Below, one piece after another: positions 37,021 to 46,480 of a stretch of DNA of 64,000 bases. The notes beneath the pieces were generated by a model. That model was not told where the DNA came from, did not search any database, and saw only the letters and a program-made list of their open reading frames with translations. A program made the position numbers and the translations under genes. Each line of letters opens with the position of its first letter. Within the stretch, counting starts at the first letter, position 1. This stretch comes from Sphingobacteriaceae bacterium UBA2059 (GTDB taxonomy: Bacteria > Bacteroidota > Bacteroidia > Sphingobacteriales > Sphingobacteriaceae), in contig DDAL01000008.1 in NCBI GenBank assembly GCA_002332615.1, forward strand, positions 199,989 through 263,988, read 5' to 3'.

Positions 37021-38713
37021 CTTCTTCAGGAGCAAGCTCCTTAACTTTCTCTTTTACAGGCGCCTGCGGTAGTTTAACAGCTTCGCTTGCAGGCGGAACT
37101 TCGAGTGTTTCTTCCAGATCCCAGTTTGCTCGCAGTGTGGTTTCGTTGCTGCTGTTCCATACCTTTTCAGGGTACCTGCGATCTTTTACACTGCCGGTAT
37201 CCCACTTACCGTTATTGTTTTCATCATACACTACTCTGAAGCGGTATTTCCCTAAGCTGTACTTAGAATAAACTACCTTACCTGTACGGGTCAGTATCTG
37301 TTCGTGTATCAGTTCGTTAGCATCATTAAGCATTTGCAGCAGATAGCTCTTCCCGGTATCCGGCAGGTTTACGGTAAGCGTAAGGTTGCCATAATTTAAA
37401 TCGTCGTCTCTTATAAACTGCTTGGTATAGGCCTTGCTTTCGCCTCCAAATTTACCCCCAATTGCTTTTTCGGCCAGCTTAAGTTCATATTGCTTCTGCA
37501 GCTTCCAGGGAAACTTAAAAATGTAGCGGCGTGCAGACAGGCTATCTTTCACTACTCTAAGGCCGTTTACCGGTACCGAATCCTGCAGAAGGCTTATTTT
37601 TGAAGGATCTATAGAGCCTACAGGCGCCGAAAATGTAAGTACAAGATCTGTCCCGGGTTTTATTCTCGAAGCCGACAGATTATCGCTTATTACAATGTCT
37701 TGTTTGTAGGCATCACGCCGGCTTCGCCGGATCACGTTGGTATCCAGCGCCTTTCCATTGTCCGAAATGATCACCCTTACTGAGTCGAAGTTCATGGATC
37801 TTAACCACACATAAGCAGAGTCGCGCTGCCTGCTAAACTCTTTGATTTTAGACGCGTCCAGATCGGCCGGATGTAAAATACGTATATCCGGTTTTTCCAA
37901 ACCTTTATTAAACACGTAGAGCAGCTTGCCGTCGCTCTCAATTTTACGGTCGGTTACTCTAAAACGTTCCGGCTGCTCTTTAAAGAGTTGTAAATGCAAT
38001 CCTGATACGTTTTTCGTTAGGTTCACTGAGTCCTTCAGGAAGGCTATTTCTTCATTCGTGGAGTTGTAGATACGGTCGCCTCCTTCTTCTTTAAGCGCAT
38101 AGATGCGGTAGGTGTCAGGCCTTAAGTATCGTAAGTTAAAGTTTCCCGATGAGTCAGTGGTGGTAAATATATTCGCCCGTCGCTTGCCAAAAATGCTGTC
38201 TTGCTTTACGGGGATTAAGAATACAGTGGCGTCCAGTACAGCCTGCTGGCTTACGCTGTTGGTAACAGTGCCGCTTACGGTAAGCGAATCTATTTTAGTA
38301 CCGGTTGAAAAAACGTAGCTGTAGTTTTTAAGAATGTTACCTTCGTTATAGTCGACCAGGCCCCGCCCAAAATTGATGGTGTAGGTGGTATTGGCCGCGA
38401 GGGTATCCATAAACTTAATGTGCAGGCTCTTTTTCTTAATCTTGTATTGCGGACTTTTGTCCATGGCAGGAGAGAGGCTGAACTCTTTGGATTCGTTGCT
38501 TATTTTAATATACTCATCAAACGTTATAACTACTTCCTTCGCTTTTAAGCTGGTGCTAAAGTTAGCAGGTTCTTCTTTCAGAACTTTTGGCGGTGTACGG
38601 TCTTTTTCGCCGCCGGTGGGTTGCTGTATACTTGCGCAGGATGAAAGCGCCAGTGCAATAGCAATCAGTCCTTTATAAACGAGTGTTTGAGGTGAATGTA
38701 TTTTAGAGGCCAT
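36983..38713 (-). CDS. Ig-like domain lipoprotein (Big_5 type)
   Basis: A 576-residue predicted outer-membrane or periplasmic lipoprotein. I start at ATG 38713, which places the lipobox LSSC with the acylated cysteine at residue 26. After it comes a Bacteroidota Ig-like domain (about 45-140, with PPKVLKEEPANFSTSL and TYTINFGRGLVD) followed by a carboxypeptidase-regulatory-like beta-sandwich region (about 155-235) and further beta-rich sequence. It ends in a Lys/Gln-rich tail. Function unknown; homologues are common single genes in the phylum. Confidence 0.85.
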   Translation of the reverse strand: MASKIHSPQTLVYKGLIAIALALSSCASIQQPTGGEKDRTPPKVLKEEPANFSTSLKAKEVVITFDEYIKISNESKEFSLSPAMDKSPQYKIKKKSLHIKFMDTLAANTTYTINFGRGLVDYNEGNILKNYSYVFSTGTKIDSLTVSGTVTNSVSQQAVLDATVFLIPVKQDSIFGKRRANIFTTTDSSGNFNLRYLRPDTYRIYALKEEGGDRIYNSTNEEIAFLKDSVNLTKNVSGLHLQLFKEQPERFRVTDRKIESDGKLLYVFNKGLEKPDIRILHPADLDASKIKEFSRQRDSAYVWLRSMNFDSVRVIISDNGKALDTNVIRRSRRDAYKQDIVISDNLSASRIKPGTDLVLTFSAPVGSIDPSKISLLQDSVPVNGLRVVKDSLSARRYIFKFPWKLQKQYELKLAEKAIGGKFGGESKAYTKQFIRDDDLNYGNLTLTVNLPDTGKSYLLQMLNDANELIHEQILTRTGKVVYSKYSLGKYRFRVVYDENNNGKWDTGSVKDRRYPEKVWNSSNETTLRANWDLEETLEVPPASEAVKLPQAPVKEKVKELAPEEVNQNLKQRKKNT

Positions 38714-38843
38714 TTTAAGCGTTATAAGCAATTTTGATGGTTGAACGGTATTTTATATCACCCGCCTCGGGATCGTTTATTACAGAGCCTAAAACGGGTT
38801 AGTCTATTTTGTATCTAACAATTTGATAATCAAACCGTTAGCT

Positions 38844-40706
38844 TTATTTGAGCAAATGTACCATTAAAACTGAAATGTCCGAGGGCGAAACACCCGATAT
38901 TCTTGAAGCCTGTCCGAGGGTATGAGGTTTTATTCGCATCAGCTTTTCTCTGGCTTCTTTAGAGAGCGATCCGAGTTTTTGATAATCGAACTCAGGATTT
39001 ATTTTCTGGTCTTCCATTTTAGCCATTTTACCTACAATTTCTAACTCCTTGTCAAAGTAGCTTTCATACTTAACCTTTATCTCCGCTTGTTCAAGCACAT
39101 CTTCTTCATAAGACTCAAACTCCTTTTCAAAAGCCGGATTTAAATCTCTCAGATGATTTATGTTTAACTGAGGGCGGGAGAGGAGCTGGCTTAGTTTAAC
39201 ATTTTGAACTATTTCGCTGGTGTTTAAGGAACGGAGCATGGGATTGGCCGTTTGCGGGTCAACGGAGGTTTTCTTAAGGTAGCTTACCATCCTGTCCGAA
39301 TGGTGTACCTTTTGGTTCACTTTGTCAAGTCGCTCATCGCTTATCAATCCCAGCGAATGTCCTAAAGGAGAGAGCCGGATATCTGCGTTGTCCTGGCGAA
39401 GCAGTAAGCGGTGTTCGGCTCTTGAAGTGAACATTCTGTAGGGTTCTTCGGTGCCTTTGGTAACCAGATCATCAATGAGCACCCCTATGTATGATTCAGA
39501 GCGTTTCATAATAATGCTTTCTTTATCGTTAAGCTTAAGATGTGCATTGATGCCTGCAATAAGTCCCTGGCATGCCGCTTCTTCGTAACCTGTGGTTCCG
39601 TTTATCTGTCCTGCGAAATAGAGGTTATCCATGCGCATGGTCTCAAGGCTGGCTTTTAACTGCAAGGGCGGAAAATAATCATACTCTATCGCATATCCGG
39701 GTCTGAACATTTTAGCCTTTTCAAAACCAGGAATTTTGCGCATGGCTTTTAGCTGTATGTCTTCGGGCAAAGAGGTAGAGAATCCGTTCACATAGATCTC
39801 AACCGTGTTCCATCCTTCCGGTTCGACAAATATCTGGTGCCGCTCACGTTCGGCAAAACGGTTAATCTTATCTTCTATGGATGGGCAGTACCGGGGGCCT
39901 AAACCTTTTATTCGGCCGGTAAACATGGGCGATTTTTCAAAGCCTTCTTTCAGGGTTTCATGTACCTCGGCATTGGTATACGTTATCCAGCAGCAGCGCT
40001 GCTCTTTTGTCAGAGGAGTATCGGTAAACGAAAACTTTCCTCGTTTTCCATCTCCCCATTGTTCCTCCATTTTAGCATAGTCAAGGCTTCTTCCATCCAC
40101 ACGAGGGGGGGTACCGGTTTTCATGCGGCCCGATTCGAATCCAAGGCTTACCAGCTGTTCGGTAATACCGCTCACTGCTTTTTCTGCTGTGCGGCCACCA
40201 CCGAAGCGCTTTTCGCCTATATGTATTACGCCGTTTAAGAACGTTCCGTTGGTTAGGATAACCGCATCTGACTGTATTTCCAGTCCCATGCTGGTATGCA
40301 CTCCCTTGATCCGTCCGTCCTTTATCAGGAGGCCGTTTACAGTGTCCTGCCAAAGATCAATGTTTGGGGTCCGTTCTAAGGCTAGTCTCCATTCTTCTGC
40401 AAAACGCATACGATCTATCTGCGCCCTTGGGCTCCACATAGCAGGCCCTTTCGATAGGTTTAACATTCTGAATTGAATGGTAGACCGGTCCGTTATTATG
40501 CCGGAGTATCCGCCCATTGCGTCAACCTCACGCACTATTTGCCCTTTGGCTACTCCGCCCATTGCCGGGTTACAACTCATTTGTGCAATGGTGCCCATGT
40601 TCATGGTTATAAGCAAAACCTTCGAACCCATATTCGCTGCGGCTGCGGCTGCTTCACAACCTGCATGGCCAGCGCCTACTACTATTATATTATATTTATC
40701 AAACAT
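38844..40706 (-). CDS. mnmG: tRNA uridine-5-carboxymethylaminomethyl(34) synthesis enzyme
   Basis: FAD protein (formerly GidA) that with MnmE modifies the wobble uridine of several tRNAs. The 620-residue protein has the FAD-binding start VVGAGHAGCEAAAAAANMG, CNPAMGGVAKGQ and the C-terminal helical domain. The ATG at 40706 is chosen because the alternative GTG at 40721 lies inside a parS-type palindrome. It is the second gene after the ABC-F gene (49-bp gap). In many bacteria mnmG is close to the replication origin. Confidence 0.96.
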   Translation of the reverse strand: MFDKYNIIVVGAGHAGCEAAAAAANMGSKVLLITMNMGTIAQMSCNPAMGGVAKGQIVREVDAMGGYSGIITDRSTIQFRMLNLSKGPAMWSPRAQIDRMRFAEEWRLALERTPNIDLWQDTVNGLLIKDGRIKGVHTSMGLEIQSDAVILTNGTFLNGVIHIGEKRFGGGRTAEKAVSGITEQLVSLGFESGRMKTGTPPRVDGRSLDYAKMEEQWGDGKRGKFSFTDTPLTKEQRCCWITYTNAEVHETLKEGFEKSPMFTGRIKGLGPRYCPSIEDKINRFAERERHQIFVEPEGWNTVEIYVNGFSTSLPEDIQLKAMRKIPGFEKAKMFRPGYAIEYDYFPPLQLKASLETMRMDNLYFAGQINGTTGYEEAACQGLIAGINAHLKLNDKESIIMKRSESYIGVLIDDLVTKGTEEPYRMFTSRAEHRLLLRQDNADIRLSPLGHSLGLISDERLDKVNQKVHHSDRMVSYLKKTSVDPQTANPMLRSLNTSEIVQNVKLSQLLSRPQLNINHLRDLNPAFEKEFESYEEDVLEQAEIKVKYESYFDKELEIVGKMAKMEDQKINPEFDYQKLGSLSKEAREKLMRIKPHTLGQASRISGVSPSDISVLMVHLLK

Positions 40707-40713
40707 AAGTTGA

Positions 40714-40729
40714 TGTTCCACGTGGAACG
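40714..40729. promoter_or_regulatory. parS: parS-type ParB binding site 1
   Basis: The core GTTCCACGTGGAAC (40715-40728) is a perfect 14-bp palindrome and matches the bacterial parS consensus TGTTNCACGTGNAACA except at the last base. It lies 8 bases upstream of mnmG in non-coding DNA. ParB binds such sites to load onto the chromosome and organise the origin region. Confidence 0.8.
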
Positions 40730-40736
40730 TTTAATT

Positions 40737-40752
40737 AGTTCCACGTGGAACC
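40737..40752. promoter_or_regulatory. parS: parS-type ParB binding site 2
   Basis: A second perfect GTTCCACGTGGAAC core (40738-40751), centre-to-centre 23 bp from the first. The spacing is close to two helical turns, so the sites face nearly the same side of the DNA. It abuts the stop of the ABC-F gene at 40756. Confidence 0.8.
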
Positions 40753-40755
40753 TTG

Positions 40756-42624
40756 CTATTTTTCTTTTAATTCATTTAGTTCTAACCAGCGCATACTTTT
40801 AAAGTCGAGTTCGTTCTTACTGGCTTCAATTCCTACGGCTAACTCAATCAACTCATTGTGGTTTTGTATTCCGTTGTTCATAAGTCGGGTCTTTTCTGTT
40901 ACAACGCGTTCAAGCTCTTCAATCTCTTTTTCAAGGGAAAGCAACTCCTGTTCTTCTTTATAAGATAGTTTAGAGGTATTCGCTGTTTTTGTCTTTTCGT
41001 TTATTGAGGCCGACGGCTTCACGCCAGCCGGTTGCTTGGCAAGTTGTTCTTTCTCGAAGCGATAGCTGGTGTAATTGCCATTGTATATCCGAACCTCGCT
41101 ATCACCCTCAAGAATAAACAGCTGTTCGGTAAGCCTGTCCATCAGATAACGATCATGGGAAACCAGCAGCAAAACACCTTTATAACTCTCTAAAAATTCT
41201 TCCAGTACGTTAAGGGTATCAATATCCAAGTCGTTGGTAGGCTCATCCAGAATAAGAAAATTGGGATTCTTCATCAGTACCCTCATCAGCTGAAGCCTTT
41301 TGCGCTCGCCGCCGCTTAATTTGCCAACTACGCCGTACTGCCTGGCAGGAGGGAATAGAAAGTGAGTAAGTAGCTGCGAAGCAGTAATGGTACTTCCGTC
41401 GGCCATCTGAATGTATTCGGCAACATCCTTCACCACATCAATGACCCTTTGAGTATCATAGTTCTCCAGCCCCCCTTGTTTATAGTAGCCATAAACAGTA
41501 GTTTCGCCCGGCACAATGCTTCCGCTGTCAGGCTGAATGGTCTGGGTGAACAGATTTAAAAGCGTTGACTTCCCCGAGCCGTTCCGGCCGGCAATTCCAA
41601 TGCGGTCGCCTTTTTTAAATGTATAACTGAAATCGCTTACAATAACCTTATCGCCGTAAGCTTTAGATACATGCGAAAGCTCAAGAATTTTGTTTCCCTG
41701 TCTGGATACCTTGGTGCTAAGCTCAACCTTCTGATTGGAATTCTGGTTCTTTGTCTTTCCCTCCAGATCATAAAAAGCGTCAATTCTCGACTTTGACTTA
41801 GTTCCCCGCGCCTTTGGCTGCCTGCGCATCCATTCGAGTTCTTTCTTCAGCAAATTACGATTCTTTTGAAGTGTGCTTGCGTCTTCTGCCTCCCGCTCTG
41901 ACTTCTTTTCCAGGAAGTAGCTGTATTTACCGTTGTAAGTAAATAGCTTACGCTGGTCAAGCTCAAGGATGGTAGTGCATACATTATCCAGGAAATACCG
42001 GTCGTGCGTTACCATCAAAACCGTTTTCTGACCGCTGGTCAAAAAGCTTTCAAGCCACTCAATCATCTCGATATCCAGGTGGTTGGTAGGCTCGTCTATA
42101 ATAAAAACATCCGGCTCATCAATGAGTAACTTAGCCAGAGCGAGCCTCTTTTTTTGCCCGCCGGATAAACTGCTTATATCCTGTTCTGTATTGGTTATGG
42201 ATAAGCGCTGAAGAATATTCTTGATTTCATATTCATATTCCCAGGCGTTCAGTTCGCTAAGCTTATCCATTAGGCTGCTCAGCTTATCATGGTCAGCATC
42301 CGGGTCTTCAAGAAGCGTTTCATACTCCCTTATAAGCTGCTGCTGCTCGTTGTCCATGCTGTAAACATAATCTGCAACAGTCTTTTGGCCGGTAAAATCA
42401 GGGTCCTGCTCAAGGTATCCTATTCTAAGGCCCTTTTCTTTCACCACCTTGCCCTCCTGAGGGTTGAGCCTTTCGGCAAATATACGCAACAATGTAGATT
42501 TACCCGACCCGTTGACACCCACAAGCGCAACCCGCTGGCCTTTAGCTATGCCAAGCGTAAGCCCTTTAAATAACCACTCATCATTAAAAGAATGTCCTAA
42601 TTGTTCACCAGAAATTATACTCAT
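40756..42624 (-). CDS. ABC-F family ATPase (Uup-like)
   Basis: A 622-residue cytosolic protein with two ABC cassettes: Walker A GVNGSGKST (near residue 36) and GRNGSGKST (near 345), signatures LSGGQKKR and LSGGERKR. There is no membrane domain. The C-terminal coiled coil (about 550-622) after the second cassette resembles Uup, which acts on DNA branch structures and ribosomes in E. coli. ABC-F members also include antibiotic target-protection factors, but this architecture is the housekeeping type. It has its own -7 box and leads into mnmG. Confidence 0.9.
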   Translation of the reverse strand: MSIISGEQLGHSFNDEWLFKGLTLGIAKGQRVALVGVNGSGKSTLLRIFAERLNPQEGKVVKEKGLRIGYLEQDPDFTGQKTVADYVYSMDNEQQQLIREYETLLEDPDADHDKLSSLMDKLSELNAWEYEYEIKNILQRLSITNTEQDISSLSGGQKKRLALAKLLIDEPDVFIIDEPTNHLDIEMIEWLESFLTSGQKTVLMVTHDRYFLDNVCTTILELDQRKLFTYNGKYSYFLEKKSEREAEDASTLQKNRNLLKKELEWMRRQPKARGTKSKSRIDAFYDLEGKTKNQNSNQKVELSTKVSRQGNKILELSHVSKAYGDKVIVSDFSYTFKKGDRIGIAGRNGSGKSTLLNLFTQTIQPDSGSIVPGETTVYGYYKQGGLENYDTQRVIDVVKDVAEYIQMADGSTITASQLLTHFLFPPARQYGVVGKLSGGERKRLQLMRVLMKNPNFLILDEPTNDLDIDTLNVLEEFLESYKGVLLLVSHDRYLMDRLTEQLFILEGDSEVRIYNGNYTSYRFEKEQLAKQPAGVKPSASINEKTKTANTSKLSYKEEQELLSLEKEIEELERVVTEKTRLMNNGIQNHNELIELAVGIEASKNELDFKSMRWLELNELKEK

Positions 42625-42646
42625 TATACTTTTTGCCTAAGGAGCA

Positions 42647-42654
42647 CAAAAATA
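42647..42654 (-). promoter_or_regulatory. ABC-F gene promoter, -7 box TATTTTTG
   Basis: On the minus strand TATTTTTG lies 22 bases before the ATG at 42624. It would drive the ABC-F gene and mnmG, with the parS pair inside the transcript. Confidence 0.5.
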
Positions 42655-42725
42655 AGCATTTATATAATGCAAGGTGTTTCTAAAATGTAAGCATGTAAAT
42701 AAGCCATGGGGCTGCTTCATTAAGC

Positions 42726-43157
42726 TTAGACAAATGACCGGAGGGCCAGGTACTGATCTTCCTTTAATGTCATGCGAGCTTTGTTTTCTTCTCCCTTATC
42801 TTCGTACCCCAGCAGGTGCAGCACTCCGTGAATAAATACCCGGTGCAATTCGTTTTCGGTACTTACATTGAAGAGCTTTGCATTTTCGGCCACCCGCTCA
42901 ATACTTATAAAGATATCGCCCTCGATAAGGCCTTCGGTTTCGCTGTTATCAAAGGTAATGACGTCAGTTAATGTATTGTGGTTCAGGTACTTGATATTCA
43001 TATCCAGCAAATAAGCATCGCTGCATAAGATGAACGTCAAATCGCCGCATGAGTAGCCTTCTTGTCTTATCGTACCCAGTATCCACTTACGCAGTTCGCC
43101 TTTTTGCTTAACCGTATAGCTAAGGTCTTCATTAAAGAAGCTTATTTTTGCAGCCAT
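42726..43157 (-). CDS. ybeY: rRNA maturation RNase YbeY
   Basis: Metal-dependent endoribonuclease involved in 16S rRNA 3'-end maturation and ribosome quality control. The 143-residue protein has the zinc motif HGVLHLLGYED (His110, His114), with Asp120 in the place where E. coli has the third histidine, as is usual in Bacteroidota. It follows cysN by only 14 bp and may share its transcript. Confidence 0.93.
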   Translation of the reverse strand: MAAKISFFNEDLSYTVKQKGELRKWILGTIRQEGYSCGDLTFILCSDAYLLDMNIKYLNHNTLTDVITFDNSETEGLIEGDIFISIERVAENAKLFNVSTENELHRVFIHGVLHLLGYEDKGEENKARMTLKEDQYLALRSFV

Positions 43158-43171
43158 CTGTAATTGCTAAA

Positions 43172-44413
43172 TTAAATGATCATACAGCCCGCAACCGTGT
43201 TATGGGCGGTTTCGTCAATCAATATGGCTCCGCCATTTTCCCTCAATTCGGAGTAGCTGTCAAACACCAGCGGCTGTGACGTTTTTAAAGTTACCCTGAT
43301 AACATCATTAAGCATCGCCATGGAAACGTTGGTATCCTTATTAAGAGTATTGACATCAAGTTTATACTGTATTTCCTTTACCACGCAGCGCACCCGGCGG
43401 CTGTGAAGCTGTAAAAGGTATTTATTGCCCGTAGTCAAAGGTTTGGTGCCCATCCAGCACATAAGCGCCTCCATTTCCTGCTCTACCCTGGGCAGGCTGT
43501 CTTTCTTTACAATAACATCGCCCCGGTTGATGTCTATATCGTCTTTAAGACGTATAACGGCGCTCTGAGGGGCAAATATTTCATCCACTTCCTGTCCGTT
43601 TGTTTCTACAGCCTCAATAACCGACGGAATAAAATCGGGTAGGATAAGTACCTCGTCGCCTTTGGCATACGTGCCGCTTACCACCTGTCCTGCGTAGCCG
43701 CGGTAATCATGCAGATCATCCGTTTGAGGGCGTATGATGTACTGCACCGGAAAACGGGCGTCTTTAAGGTTTACGTCTTTTTGTACATCAACCGTTTCGA
43801 GCAGGTGAAGCAGGGTGTCGCCCGTATACCAGGGCATGTTAACCGATGGATTAACAATATTGTCGCCATTAAGGGCGCTTATCGGAATAAAGCGAACGTC
43901 CTGAATGTTAAGCTTTTCCGCCATGGCCTTATAATCGGCACGAATGGTATCAAATACCTGCTCGGAGTAGTCCACCATATCCATTTTATTAACAGCCACC
44001 ACAATGTGCGGTATGCGCAGCAGCGAAGCAATGATGCTGTGTCGGCGCGACTGCTCAATAACGCCCTGACGGGCATCAATTAAGATAATGATAAGGTCCG
44101 AATGTGAGGCACCCGTAACCATATTGCGGGTATACTGTATGTGCCCCGGAGCATCGGCAATGATAAACTTGCGTTTAAGGGTCGAAAAATACTTATAAGC
44201 CACATCAATGGTGATACCCTGCTCGCGTTCGGCCCTTAGCCCGTCGGTAAAAAGGGCCAGATCAATTTCGCCTTCCGATTTATTTTTGCTCTGCCTTAGT
44301 ATCGTTTCCAGCTGGTCAACCTTAATTGAGTCTGTATCATAAAGCAGGCGCCCTATGAGTGTACTTTTGCCATCATCTACACTACCGGCAGTTATAAATC
44401 GTAATAAATCCAT
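43172..44413 (-). CDS. cysN: Sulfate adenylyltransferase subunit 1 (GTPase)
   Basis: Regulatory GTPase subunit of ATP sulfurylase, which activates sulfate to APS with CysD. The 413-residue protein has the EF-Tu-like GTPase motifs GSVDDGKST, DAPGHIQYTRNM and NKMD. It lacks the C-terminal CysC kinase domain seen in fused CysNC proteins. It lies 57 bp downstream of cysD and 14 bp upstream of ybeY. Confidence 0.96.
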   Translation of the reverse strand: MDLLRFITAGSVDDGKSTLIGRLLYDTDSIKVDQLETILRQSKNKSEGEIDLALFTDGLRAEREQGITIDVAYKYFSTLKRKFIIADAPGHIQYTRNMVTGASHSDLIIILIDARQGVIEQSRRHSIIASLLRIPHIVVAVNKMDMVDYSEQVFDTIRADYKAMAEKLNIQDVRFIPISALNGDNIVNPSVNMPWYTGDTLLHLLETVDVQKDVNLKDARFPVQYIIRPQTDDLHDYRGYAGQVVSGTYAKGDEVLILPDFIPSVIEAVETNGQEVDEIFAPQSAVIRLKDDIDINRGDVIVKKDSLPRVEQEMEALMCWMGTKPLTTGNKYLLQLHSRRVRCVVKEIQYKLDVNTLNKDTNVSMAMLNDVIRVTLKTSQPLVFDSYSELRENGGAILIDETAHNTVAGCMII

Positions 44414-44470
44414 TTTATATCAGTTAAATTAAAAGACCAGCAGCGTTTAAGGCCCTGGCGTAAAGCAAAA

Positions 44471-45379
44471 TTAAAAGTACCCTATCTTTTTCCTGTCTTC
44501 CATAGCAGCTTCCGATATGGTGTCGTCTATACGGGTTTCGCCGCGCTCGCTTATATTAGTTCGGGTAATCTCGGCAATAATATCATCAATGCAGGATGCC
44601 GTTGATTCTACAGCCGCTGTACAGGTCATGTCGCCCACGGTACGGTATCGTACATTCTTCTTAAGAACTACATCGTTTTCATCCAGATTTAAGTGCTCCG
44701 AATAGGCAATAAGATGCTCGTTAAACTTAACTACCTGGCGCTCATGGCTGAAATAGATGCCCGGAAGCGAAACCCCCTCGCGCTGAATGTAGTTCCACAC
44801 GTCGAGTTCTACCCAGTTGCTTATAGGGAATACGCGCACGTTCTCCCCTTTGTCAATGCGGCCGTTATACATGTTCCACAGTTCGGGCCTTTGTTTTTTA
44901 GGGTCCCACTGACCAAACTCATCCCTTACCGAAAATATACGCTCTTTGGCACGCGCTTTTTCTTCATCACGCCTGGCGCCGCCTATGCAGGCATCAAATT
45001 CAAACTCCTCAATAGTATCCAGCAGGGTATACGACTGCAGAGCATTGCGCGAGGGGAATTTACCCCCCGGCTCTTTAAGGCCACGCTTTTGAATGGTATC
45101 TTCTACCTTACGCACAATGAGCCTGGCGCCAAGTTCCTCCACCATGCGATCGCGGTAGTCGAGTGCTTCGGGAAAGTTATGCCCCGTATCTATATGCACC
45201 AGCGGGAAGGGGATCCTGCCAGGCTTAAAGGCTTTCATAGCCAGCTGCACCAGCGTAATAGAATCTTTGCCTCCCGAAAAAAGCAGGGCCGGCCGGTCAA
45301 ACTGGCCGGCTACCTCGCGCATGATGTGGATCGATTCGGCTTCCAGCAGGTCGAGATAGTTTAACGTATATTTAGCCAT
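44471..45379 (-). CDS. cysD: Sulfate adenylyltransferase subunit 2
   Basis: Catalytic subunit of ATP sulfurylase. The 302-residue protein has the PP-loop nucleotide site LLFSGGKDSITL (about residues 33-44) and the CysD-specific ARRDEEKARAKERIFS stretch, ending in the conserved C-terminus RKKIGYF. It sits between cysH (15-bp gap) and cysN in a sulfate-activation operon. Confidence 0.97.
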   Translation of the reverse strand: MAKYTLNYLDLLEAESIHIMREVAGQFDRPALLFSGGKDSITLVQLAMKAFKPGRIPFPLVHIDTGHNFPEALDYRDRMVEELGARLIVRKVEDTIQKRGLKEPGGKFPSRNALQSYTLLDTIEEFEFDACIGGARRDEEKARAKERIFSVRDEFGQWDPKKQRPELWNMYNGRIDKGENVRVFPISNWVELDVWNYIQREGVSLPGIYFSHERQVVKFNEHLIAYSEHLNLDENDVVLKKNVRYRTVGDMTCTAAVESTASCIDDIIAEITRTNISERGETRIDDTISEAAMEDRKKIGYF

Positions 45380-45394
45380 AGTACTAGTTTTAAT

Positions 45395-46111
45395 TTATGA
45401 ATGCGCATGGAGTCCGCATTCCTTTGCAGATTTATCTTCCCACCACCAGCGGCCGGCTCTGAAATCTTCGCCCGGGCGGATGGCCCTTGTGCAGGGCTGG
45501 CAGCCAATGCTTACAAAGCCTTTGTCGTGCAGGGTATTATAGGGTATGCCGCGCTCATGTATATAGGTGCGCACCTGCTCGTTGGACCAGTGCAGCAGCG
45601 GGTGGTATTTAATAATAGTGTTAGACTCGTCCACCTCAAGCTGAGGCAGGTGCCCGCGGACGGGCGAGTGCTCGGCCCTAAGACCCGTAATCCAGAGTGA
45701 ATTGCCGGCAAGGGCACGCTGCAAGGGCTCTACTTTTCGTAAAAAGCAGCAGGCTTTTCTGTTTTCTACTGCATCGTAAAAGCTGTTGGGCCCCTTTTTT
45801 GTAACAAACTGCTCAATGGCGGTCGTGTTTGGATAATAAGCTTCTATGTTAAGATTATAAGTTTCGTTGGTGCGGCTCCAAACATAATAGGTCTCGCTAA
45901 AAAGACGACCTGTGTCGAGCGTAAAGATTTTGACCGGCAAATGCTGGCCGGCGATAAGATCGGTAATAACCTGGTCTTCCATGCTAAAGCTGGTGGAAAA
46001 GACCGACCCGCCTTCAAACTCGGCCGAAAGCAGGGCCAATGCTTTTGCAGCATCCAGGCCTTGAAGCCTGTTAAGCAGCAGTTCCGTTTTGTTTTTTAAT
46101 TCATTCAGCAT
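45395..46111 (-). CDS. cysH: Adenylyl-sulfate (APS) reductase, CysH family
   Basis: Reduces activated sulfate to sulfite. The 238-residue protein, read from ATG 46111, has the PP-loop-related fold, a Cys-Cys pair (121-122) and CQPC (204, 207), which are the four ligands of a 4Fe-4S cluster, plus the catalytic ECGLH (Cys232). The four cysteines mark APS reductases as opposed to cluster-free PAPS reductases, in line with the absence of cysC. An upstream in-frame start at 46168 is less likely. It is the first gene of cysH-cysD-cysN. Confidence 0.93.
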   Translation of the reverse strand: MLNELKNKTELLLNRLQGLDAAKALALLSAEFEGGSVFSTSFSMEDQVITDLIAGQHLPVKIFTLDTGRLFSETYYVWSRTNETYNLNIEAYYPNTTAIEQFVTKKGPNSFYDAVENRKACCFLRKVEPLQRALAGNSLWITGLRAEHSPVRGHLPQLEVDESNTIIKYHPLLHWSNEQVRTYIHERGIPYNTLHDKGFVSIGCQPCTRAIRPGEDFRAGRWWWEDKSAKECGLHAHS

Positions 46112-46442
46112 ATCCCGTTCTTGCTTGGCTCTGTAAAAACAGCAAATTCTCCGGCGTGTACAGGGCATTTACTGCAAAGCGACTAAAAGGTCGCAAAAAA
46201 TTATGCTAAAATAACCACAATTAACGGTTTATGGAATAGGCTACACGCTAAATAGGACTGAAGCCGCCCGCGAGCCTGTGTAAACCGGCACCCAGGGCCT
46301 TGTGTCTGCCCGCCCGTGTATAGATTGATTTAAAAGCTAAAGCATGCCGGCAGCCTTACACCGGTTTTTTACCTGTAGAATATACCTTAAAAGAGTAAAC
46401 AGATGGGCCTGAGGGCGGCATGAAAAACATGGGGCAGGAATG

Positions 46443-46480
46443 GGATGAATCCATGATGCAGGCAGGATGAACCCATAATG
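46443..46480. repeat. 16-bp direct repeat, period 22
   Basis: GGATGAATCCATGATG (46443-46458) and GGATGAACCCATAATG (46465-46480) match at 14 of 16 positions. The second copy runs into the left arm of the inverted repeat at 46475. Confidence 0.6.

Noticed and set aside
46112..46400. SAM or cobalamin riboswitch upstream of cysH, suggested by a GC-rich patch with AGCC...CCGGC
   Set aside because: The spacing inside the apparent B12-like box is two bases too long and it faces away from the cys genes; no SAM-riboswitch core was seen.
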